In this document: positions 55,983 to 64,000 of the stretch, piece by piece | How the letters are laid out: each line of letters starts with the position of its first letter | Numbering within the stretch: the stretch's first letter is position 1 | Assembly: GCA_963838235.1 (NCBI GenBank) | Contig: CAWIQJ010000003.1 | Location: 1-64,000, forward strand | DNA: 64,000 nt | From: JAFECT01 sp963838235 | GTDB lineage: Bacteria; Pseudomonadota; Alphaproteobacteria; Caulobacterales; Caulobacteraceae | Reading direction: 5' to 3' | The notes under the pieces: generated by a model | Told to the model about the DNA's origin: nothing | The model's database searches: none | The model's input: the letters and a program-made list of their open reading frames with translations, nothing else | Program-made: the position numbers and the translations under genes

Positions 55983-56120
55983 TCACGCGTCGGGCAGGCT
56001 GAAGTCGGCCGTCGCCGTGCCTTTCGGCGCGCGACCCGACCAGATGGAGATAACCGCAAGGACCACAGTGAAGATCACGAACGGGGTAGCGAAGACGACG
56101 TAGACGACGGACTGGGGCAT
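55983..56120 (-). CDS. 45-aa single-helix membrane peptide
   Basis: An ATG at 56120 with GGGAG 6 nt upstream opens MPQSVVYVVFATPFVIFTVV, a single membrane helix of about 20 residues. A short soluble tail ends at the TGA. The frame is open and the composition is that of a real small membrane protein. It precedes fixL on the same strand. Small helices like this accompany cytochrome oxidases, but no oxidase subunit is present here. Confidence 0.5.
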   Translation of the reverse strand: MPQSVVYVVFATPFVIFTVVLAVISIWSGRAPKGTATADFSLPDA

Positions 56121-56298
56121 GACTATCTCCCTGCAAGAGATCCCTTGTCGTCACTCGCCCACTGCGTTGCCTTGATTCTGGTCAAACCGCATTGCGCCGG
56201 GGAGCTCCCGCCACTGCGACAAGAGGAGGTGCGGGCCGTCGCGCGCCTCAAGGAATGACCGCTTCGAGTTTGATCAGGTTGGCGTGACGACGAAAATG

Positions 56299-56324
56299 CG
56301 CCCCGGAGCATCGGCTCCGGGGCG
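56299..56324 (-). terminator. Hairpin after the BON-domain gene
   Basis: A perfect 11-bp stem CGCCCCGGAGC / GCTCCGGGGCG with loop ATCG is followed on the minus strand by a short T4 (CATTTTCG). It lies 39 nt after the BON gene and before the small membrane peptide, so it is a probable terminator. Confidence 0.65.
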
Positions 56325-56362
56325 CGCGGCGCGTCAGGGGAGAACAGGCGCGCCGATTGAGG

Positions 56363-57010
56363 TCAGGCGATGGCGACGAGGTCCTCGACGGCGCGGACGC
56401 CCGGCGCCGACCAGGCCGCCTTTGCCGCGAGATCGCGCTCGCGCCGAGTGTGGACACTGCCGCGTAAGGTCACCTTTCCGTCGCTGACTTCAACCGTGAC
56501 GGCGGCGGCGTCCAGGCCGGCGTCGCGTTTGAAGGCATCCTCAATGCGAGTGTGGATGTCCTGTGGCAACTCGCGACGCTTGAGCTCGATCTGATTGATG
56601 ACGCCGACGACATCATTCAACTTGTGCACATCGGACTCCGCGCTGCGTCGCTGGCAGTCCCATTCCAGTTCGCCGGAGAGAGTCGCCCAGCCGCGCGTTA
56701 CCTTGACCTTCACCCGGTCGAGCGGTAGCAGCACGTCCCCCTTGAGCGCCTCGGCGGCCTGCGCCGCGATTTCCTCGTCGGTCGGATAGGTATCGCCGGG
56801 GTAGCGGACTTCGATCTCCTCGGCGATCGCCTTTACGCCTCTGACATTCTTGGTGACGCTCTCGGCTTCGAGCTTTTGCGCATAGTTCGGTACCTGGCCG
56901 CTCAGCGTAATGACACCGTCCCGGGCGGCCACGCCCATGTGAGCTGATTCGATGGAGGGATCCCAATCCAGCGCGTCAACGGCAGCTTGGCGAAGATGTT
57001 TGTCGTCCAT
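56363..57010 (-). CDS. Triple BON-domain protein
   Basis: This 215-residue protein has three BON domains, each with the VTLxGxV pattern: DGVITLSGQVPNYAQK, RGWATLSGELEWDCQ and DGKVTLRGSVHTRRER. There is no signal peptide, so it is cytoplasmic, unlike OsmY. BON proteins bind lipids or proteins and are often stress-induced. The start at 57010 has GAGG 8 nt upstream. Confidence 0.88.
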   Translation of the reverse strand: MDDKHLRQAAVDALDWDPSIESAHMGVAARDGVITLSGQVPNYAQKLEAESVTKNVRGVKAIAEEIEVRYPGDTYPTDEEIAAQAAEALKGDVLLPLDRVKVKVTRGWATLSGELEWDCQRRSAESDVHKLNDVVGVINQIELKRRELPQDIHTRIEDAFKRDAGLDAAAVTVEVSDGKVTLRGSVHTRRERDLAAKAAWSAPGVRAVEDLVAIA

Positions 57011-57152
57011 GGTCATCACCTCACGATCTGATCGAAGCCGAGCGCGTGCGTCGACCTGCCAGATAATTTCAGATGGTGATCCGCCTGCTGCTCGTGCGCG
57101 TTGATCCAGCGCAAATCGCGCGGATTTCTTCGCAAATTGCGCGCTCTACGTC

Positions 57153-58163
57153 CTAGTAACGCCCGCGCTTGACGTCGTCGTCCCGGTCGGCGCTCCAGCG
57201 TGCGGGGTCGGCCCGGGTTGCGCCGTTGTTACTCTTGGCGTTGTCGTAGGCGGGGGTGAAGCCGCCGGTGACGCCGGTGGTTCCCAGCGGATCGCGCCGC
57301 GCGTCGAGACAGACCTGCGGGCCCGGCGCGCCGTAGAGGTTGGCCATCATCTCGAGCACCGCGCGCTCGACGGTCGAGCGCACCGCGAGCTGGATCGGCT
57401 CCATGCCCGCTTCGCCGACGATCGGTTCGAAACCGTTGTGGTTGATGATCTGGAAGGCGCCGACGCCGACCTGACGGGCGATGATCTGCTTTTGATAGGA
57501 CACGACATCGACGACCTCGAGGGTGCGCGTCTCCACCAGGCGCAGATCGAGGCCCACGTTCATCACGTAGAGCTGGCCGCCGGCCTCAGCCTTCAGGTCC
57601 TTCAGCTTCGGACCGCCGCCGGCAATGTCGAAGCCCGACGACTTGATGTTGTAGTTCAGCTCGGTGATGCCGCCGACCAGATAGAAGTCGGAGCCGGGCA
57701 CCTGGCCCGAGGTAATGCGGCGATAGGTCCCCGGCGTGCCGGGCGTGGCGTCCGGCGCATCGGTGATCAGCTTGTTGTTGGCGTACTTCAGCTCGAGCTC
57801 GGAGATCGAGGTGTCATAGCGCTCAACCATTCGCGCGCCCGACTTGGCCAGGGCCGACATGGCCATCAGCGAGGCGCCCTGGGTCAGTTTGCGGCCGCCG
57901 TCGGGCTCGTCCTTGGCGGTGTAGTCGCTGATCCGGCCCACGGCGATGCGCGGCGAGGGCAGGTTGTGTGCGCGGGCGTAGTCGCCCAGGCAGACCAGGG
58001 CTTCGGAATAGGGCGTCGGATTGGGCGTGACCGGCGCATTGCCGATCGGCTGGGCGTAGAGGCCGTCGGACCCCGCCACCGGCGAGACGCAGCTCGACAG
58101 TGTCAGCGCCGCCGCGGCGGCCAGCAGCAGCGCGCGCGTGGGACGCAGATCAGTTCGGGCCAT
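57153..58163 (-). CDS. hfaB: Holdfast attachment protein HfaB (CsgG family)
   Basis: This 336-residue outer-membrane lipoprotein has a lipobox (LTLSSCVS; Cys about 25). The CsgG-like fold reads IAVGRISDYTAKDE, LMAMSALAKSGARMVERYDT and YVMNVGLDLRLVETRTLEVV. In Caulobacter, HfaB exports or anchors the HfaA and HfaD subunits that bind the holdfast to the cell. The start overlaps the hfaA stop by 14 nt. The C-terminus is longer than CsgG, with Gly/Asn-rich sequence. Confidence 0.82.
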   Translation of the reverse strand: MARTDLRPTRALLLAAAAALTLSSCVSPVAGSDGLYAQPIGNAPVTPNPTPYSEALVCLGDYARAHNLPSPRIAVGRISDYTAKDEPDGGRKLTQGASLMAMSALAKSGARMVERYDTSISELELKYANNKLITDAPDATPGTPGTYRRITSGQVPGSDFYLVGGITELNYNIKSSGFDIAGGGPKLKDLKAEAGGQLYVMNVGLDLRLVETRTLEVVDVVSYQKQIIARQVGVGAFQIINHNGFEPIVGEAGMEPIQLAVRSTVERAVLEMMANLYGAPGPQVCLDARRDPLGTTGVTGGFTPAYDNAKSNNGATRADPARWSADRDDDVKRGRY

Positions 58164-58566
58164 TGAGGTCGATCTTTCCGTTGAGGTCCGCGCTCGCGGT
58201 CGCATCGGCGCCGGCCGACGCCGAAGCCTGGGTCCGGGTATGCCAGTTGCCTTGGGTCAGCACCGTCAGGTGGTCGGCCGGGACGATGGTCGTTCCGCCT
58301 TCGCTGGCGCCGAGCGCGAGGTCGGCCACGCCCGAGATCGCGACCGGCGTGTCGATCGGACCGCGCGGCAGGAGCGAACTGTCGGCCAGGGTGGTCAGCC
58401 GCCCGTCCAGGTCGACAGGACGGTTCTCCTGGCCCGGCGTGCGGCCGAACCCGGCGTTGAAGGACGACGCGCTCGTGGTCAGGCTCTGGCTCTGGGCCGC
58501 GCCGCAAAGCCCCATCAGAGCCAGGGCGAGGCCGGCGCCCGTCAGGCGCGCCGCAATACCGATCAT
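58150..58566 (-). CDS. hfaA: Holdfast anchor protein HfaA
   Basis: This 138-residue exported protein has a signal peptide (GLALALMGLCGAAQS). It then has SSFNAGFGRTPGQENRPVDL, the N-terminal element typical of HfaA, and a Gly/Ala/Thr-rich body (GASEGGTTIVPADHLTVLTQ). Overlap with hfaB and the order hfaA-hfaB support the assignment. HfaA is a surface, fibre-like protein that ties the adhesive polysaccharide to the stalk or pole. Confidence 0.75.
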   Translation of the reverse strand: MIGIAARLTGAGLALALMGLCGAAQSQSLTTSASSFNAGFGRTPGQENRPVDLDGRLTTLADSSLLPRGPIDTPVAISGVADLALGASEGGTTIVPADHLTVLTQGNWHTRTQASASAGADATASADLNGKIDLNGPN

Positions 58567-58766
58567 GGGACGAACTCCCGCCGTTAACCGCTTTGGTTCC
58601 CGGCAAGGTCCGCCCTCTAGGTTAAGAACCGCTTGAGACTGACGTCCTTTCAGCGAGCCGCGGGCAGCCCCGACCCGGCTGCCGCGTTCACCTCACAGAC
58701 GGAGCGGGCGCGCGCGTCCGTGGAATTTCCGGTAAGAGTTAACGGGCTTGGGGCGAGGCGGTTCGG

Positions 58767-59540
58767 GTGCGAGATCGGCTGAGGCAGTTTCTGATCGCGC
58801 CGTGGCCGTCCTATGTGGCAGCCGCCTCGATTCCGCTGCTCTACCTTTTCCAGATTCAGGCGCACGATCAGCCGGCCCTGATCGCGGCCTTCGGCCTGTC
58901 GTCGACCGGCCTCAGGGCCGGGCAGTGGCAGGAACTGCTGACCTTCCAGATCGTGCATGCGAGCTGGGTGCATGTGGGCGGCAATGCGCTGTTCGCCTTC
59001 GTCTTCGCCTTCGCCTGCGGCGGGGCGATGAGCCGGCTCCTGGGCCTGGGCTGGCGTGGGGTCGCGGCCTTCTTCGGCTTCTATGCCTTCTGCGGGATCC
59101 TGTCGGGGATGGCCTTCGTCGCCGCCAACCTGAACGGCGAGTATGCGGTGATCGGGGCTTCCGGCGCGGTCTCGGGCCTCCTGGGCGCCAGTGCTCGGGT
59201 GTGGGGCCGCGAGCGCCGCGTGGGCCCGATCCTGACCCCAGGCGTGTTCCTGGTGACGGTCGCCTTCATGGCGCTGAACCTCAGCATCGTCGCGGTCGGT
59301 CCCGACACGGGCTGGAGCAGCGACGACGACATGCCGGTGGCCTGGATCACCCACGTGGCGGGCTTCATTGCGGGCCTGCTGCTGATCGGGCCGTGGGTTA
59401 AGGTCCTCGGCGAGACGCGGCGCGAACCCGAGCCGATCGAGAGCGGGCAGGAGCCCCTCGCGGAGCCGCCCGCCCCGGTCGAGCACCCATCCGAAGGCTT
59501 GGTCCCGCTCGAGGATCATCTGCTGGACGATCCGGTCTGA
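58767..59540 (+). CDS. Rhomboid-family intramembrane serine protease
   Basis: This 257-residue protein starts at a GTG. It has six hydrophobic helices. The rhomboid GxSG nucleophile is in YAVIGASGAVSGLLG (Ser about 132) and the partner His in AWITHVAGFIAGLLL; HASWVHVGGNALFAFVFA is the helix-2 His/Asn motif. It cleaves membrane helices of unknown substrates. The C-terminal tail is acidic and Pro-rich. Confidence 0.88.
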   Translation: MRDRLRQFLIAPWPSYVAAASIPLLYLFQIQAHDQPALIAAFGLSSTGLRAGQWQELLTFQIVHASWVHVGGNALFAFVFAFACGGAMSRLLGLGWRGVAAFFGFYAFCGILSGMAFVAANLNGEYAVIGASGAVSGLLGASARVWGRERRVGPILTPGVFLVTVAFMALNLSIVAVGPDTGWSSDDDMPVAWITHVAGFIAGLLLIGPWVKVLGETRREPEPIESGQEPLAEPPAPVEHPSEGLVPLEDHLLDDPV

Positions 59541-59664
59541 ACGCCCCGACCCGGGGACATTTCGGTCCCGCTTACGCTCATCGATTGATTCCGCGGGCGG
59601 TCTGAGCGACCCTGCGGGCCTCGGGGTGTGCGTTCAGTGTTGGGCACGACGCAAGGAGGCGAAC

Positions 59665-60094
59665 ATGCTTGTCGCCCAGAATTCTCCACGATAAAGGCCA
59701 TGACGTCTTCACCTGCGCGCCCGGCGATACGGTGGCGCGCGCCGCCTCGGCCCTGGTCGAGAAGCGGGTCGGGGCCATGGTGGTCATGGCCGGCGACCGC
59801 GTGGTCGGCATCCTGTCCGAGCGCGACCTGGTCCGCGCCATGGCCCGGGACGGGACCTCATGCCTGGACAAGACGGTCGAGGTCTACATGACCGCCGACG
59901 TGATCTACGCCCGGCCCCAGGAGACCGTGGACGAGCTGATGGAGCGGATGACCGACCGGCGGATCCGCCACCTGCCGGTCTGTGAGAACGACCGCCTGCT
60001 CGGCATCATCTCGATCGGCGATGTGGTGAAGACCAAGATCGCCGAGACCGTCTACGAAGCCGAGACGCTGAAGGCCTATATCGTTTCGGGCTGA
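59665..60094 (+). CDS. CBS-domain protein (one-base frame break at the start)
   Basis: This protein of about 142 residues has two CBS domains (TVARAASALVEKRVGAMVVM; ELMERMTDRRIRHLPVCEND). They bind adenine nucleotides. The true start is probably the ATG at 59665, since AAGGAGG lies 6 nt upstream. Its frame ends after nine codons, and one extra A in the AA at 59680-59681 separates MLVAQ from ILHDKGHDVFTC. Without it the protein matches its family from the first residue. Confidence 0.82.
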
Positions 60095-60262
60095 ATTGTT
60101 TCGGGCTTTTTGCACCTGCGACGGCCGCGGCGGCCGGTCGCAACGGCAAAGTATTTCAGGCTTTCAGGCGAATTCCGCTTGCCCCCGGGAAATGCCCCCT
60201 CTATAGACGCGCCTCCGCCGGACAGCGGGCCCCGCGAGAGTCGTGAGTTTGTCAAAAAACTC
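60095..60262. other. Non-coding region before the rrn promoters
   Basis: No gene is seen between 60095 and 60723 (16S). This first part contains a GC-rich hairpin at about 60118-60144 (TGCGAC / GTCGCA with inner GGCCG/CGGCC) after the CBS gene, which could end its transcript although it has no T-run. Confidence 0.4.
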
Positions 60263-60291
60263 TTGATCTGAAACGGGTGCTCCACTATCTT
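60263..60291 (+). promoter_or_regulatory. Putative rrn promoter (distal)
   Basis: TTGATC at 60263 and TATCTT at 60286 are separated by 17 nt, a sigma-70-type pair in the leader of the rrn operon. Confidence 0.45.
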
Positions 60292-60408
60292 GCGCACCTT
60301 CAATCGAATCGTTCGGACCTTGAGGGAAGCCCCTCGGCGGCCCCGGTCGAATTTTGCGTCCAAATTTGCCGGTTCTCCGGCGCGTCGCAAAAAGCTCGCA
60401 AGAGCCGA

Positions 60409-60437
60409 TTGACACGTCTTTTCCTGGCGACTAGTTA
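60409..60437 (+). promoter_or_regulatory. Putative rrn promoter (proximal)
   Basis: TTGACA at 60409 (consensus -35) is 17 nt from TAGTTA at 60432. It is the strongest promoter-like sequence ahead of 16S, about 290 nt upstream of its 5' end. Confidence 0.6.
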
Positions 60438-60510
60438 GCCGCCTCTTCGCCGCCGCCGGGCGTTAATCGGCGGGGCCGGGTCTCCCGGTCGGGTCTTTGA
60501 CATCGTTGAT

Positions 60511-60535
60511 ATGGAAAGAGAAACGCAGGCGGCGG
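60511..60535 (+). other. 16S processing stem, 5' strand
   Basis: The sequence ATGGAAAGAGAAACG and the following GC-rich bases are complementary to 62281-62305 after 16S. Together they form the long stem cut by RNase III to release pre-16S. The spacing and pairing are as in other alphaproteobacterial rrn operons. Confidence 0.7.
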
Positions 60536-60723
60536 CGTCCTGGCGATGACCTCACGGGTCATCTTCGACGTCGGATGTTTTGCGGTCTCTTGATACACAA
60601 CCATGTATCCCGTTCGAGGCTTCGGCCGAGCGCGGGATCTATGGGAACTCGTCAAGATACGCAGACGAACGCCCGAGGTTTGGGTTTTCCCCCGAACTTT
60701 GGAAACGAAGTCAGACGTCAACT

Positions 60724-62217
<1,494 letters not shown>

Positions 62218-62280
62218 GACTGTCCAGAAGCCTCCTCACGAGGCCCTATTCAGTCGTCTGTTTAAATACAGGGCGGGATG

Positions 62281-62305
62281 CCGCCGTCTTCGTTTCTCTT
62301 TCCAT
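62281..62305 (+). other. 16S processing stem, 3' strand
   Basis: This is the reverse complement of the leader at 60511-60535 with few mismatches. It closes the pre-16S stalk. Confidence 0.7.
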
Positions 62306-62424
62306 TCAGCCGTAACCGGCGCCCGCATATGGCGGACCTGGTCGCGGCTTTGATCGCGAGCCCAGGATGCCCCGTTCTTTCGAGAATTGGCGATATCCGA
62401 AGGTCGGGCGTGCGCTGCTGCTGA

Positions 62425-62501
62425 AGGCCCGTAGCTCAGCTGGTTAGAGCGTACGCCTGATAAGCGTAAGGTCGGCAGTTCGAGTCTGCCCGGGCCTACC
62501 A
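62425..62501 (+). tRNA. tRNA-Ile(GAU)
   Basis: The acceptor stem AGGCCCG/CGGGCCT, D arm GCTCAGCTGGTTAGAGC, anticodon loop CTGATAA (GAT), T arm GGCAGTTCGAGTCTGCC and encoded CCA are all present. It is in the 16S-23S spacer, as usual. Confidence 0.96.
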
Positions 62502-62555
62502 GCCTTCGCACCGGCCACCGTATTTTACGGTGATTTACGGCCGTTCGCTCCCAAT

Positions 62556-62631
62556 GGGGCCATAGCTCAGTTGGTAGAGCGCGTGCTTTGCAAGCATGAG
62601 GTCGTCGGTTCGATCCCGTCTGGCTCCACCA
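62556..62631 (+). tRNA. tRNA-Ala(UGC)
   Basis: The acceptor stem GGGGCCA/TGGCTCC, anticodon loop TTTGCAA (TGC), T arm GTCGGTTCGATCCCGTC and encoded CCA are all present. It is the second spacer tRNA of the rrn operon. Confidence 0.96.
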
Positions 62632-62839
62632 AACTCGCGATCATTCAAGGTTTCGCCGGCCAGGCTCACGCCCGGTCGCGCGATTGACATTGTGAAGGAA
62701 GGATCTTCCCGGCCGTGAAGGTGGCTCAAGGGTGGATCTATGAGAAGATATTGTCTGGCAAAAAAGTCCAGGCGCGGGCCCGTCAACTACCTCTTTCCAG
62801 GTCGACGGTTTCTTCCCCGTGCATGGGTTTTACTGAGAA

Positions 62840-64000
<1,161 letters not shown>

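Noticed and set aside
56363..57010. The gene after hfaB as hfaD
   Set aside because: It has three BON repeats and no signal peptide or Gly-rich surface-protein sequence.

Overview
The window comes from a GC-rich alphaproteobacterial chromosome, most likely Caulobacterales (Caulobacter/Phenylobacterium-like). Three things support this: the 16S rRNA at 60724-62211, an rrn operon in the order 16S - tRNA-Ile(GAU) - tRNA-Ala(UGC) - 23S, and a holdfast-anchor pair hfaA-hfaB at 57153-58566.

Positions 1 to about 13850 are a mobile or accessory island. It carries a broken membrane-protein gene, a mobC/relaxase pair with hairpins that could be an oriT, small secreted proteins, a tyrosine recombinase flanked by 25-bp palindromic elements, Xre regulators, and an IS3-family (IS407-like) element with a clean 4-bp target duplication that splits an exonuclease-BRCT gene. 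A HipA-type kinase operon with two proteins of unknown function follows. The island ends at a defective 3' fragment of tRNA-Leu(UAA) at 13791-13847.

From 13.8 to 33.9 kb the content is chromosomal. It includes a SulP transporter with an Xre regulator, a spermidine-synthase-like methyltransferase, an S53 peptidase, a secreted alpha/beta hydrolase, an inward-rectifier K+ channel, a GH1-like/RmlD-like fusion, a secreted amidohydrolase, a nitronate monooxygenase, an alpha/beta-hydrolase-OsmC fusion, a reverse-transsulfuration pair (cystathionine beta-synthase and a gamma-lyase/synthase), and a TPR-CHAT protease next to a lipoprotein. Positions 34.1-36.6 kb are unusually rich in one-base frame breaks. 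Housekeeping genes follow: queF, DUF817, nitroreductase, Nudix, cysE, DUF3126, two SIMPL paralogues, phoH with a candidate structured RNA upstream, gamma carbonic anhydrase, a PAS_5 protein and an M16 peptidase.

Positions 50.7-56.1 kb look like an oxygen-responsive unit. FixL (with the haem-ligand His) and FixJ would control a FixK-type regulator. Next to it lie a high-potential iron-sulfur protein and an outer-membrane protein with one CxxCH haem motif, which suggests low-oxygen electron transfer. Then come a triple-BON protein, hfaBA, a rhomboid protease, a CBS-domain protein and the rrn operon, whose 23S gene runs off the end of the window.

A feature of the whole window is that many otherwise well-conserved genes carry a single-base insertion or deletion, often in short runs of one base. 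Residual sequencing or assembly error is a serious possibility, so frame breaks are reported but should not be read automatically as gene death.
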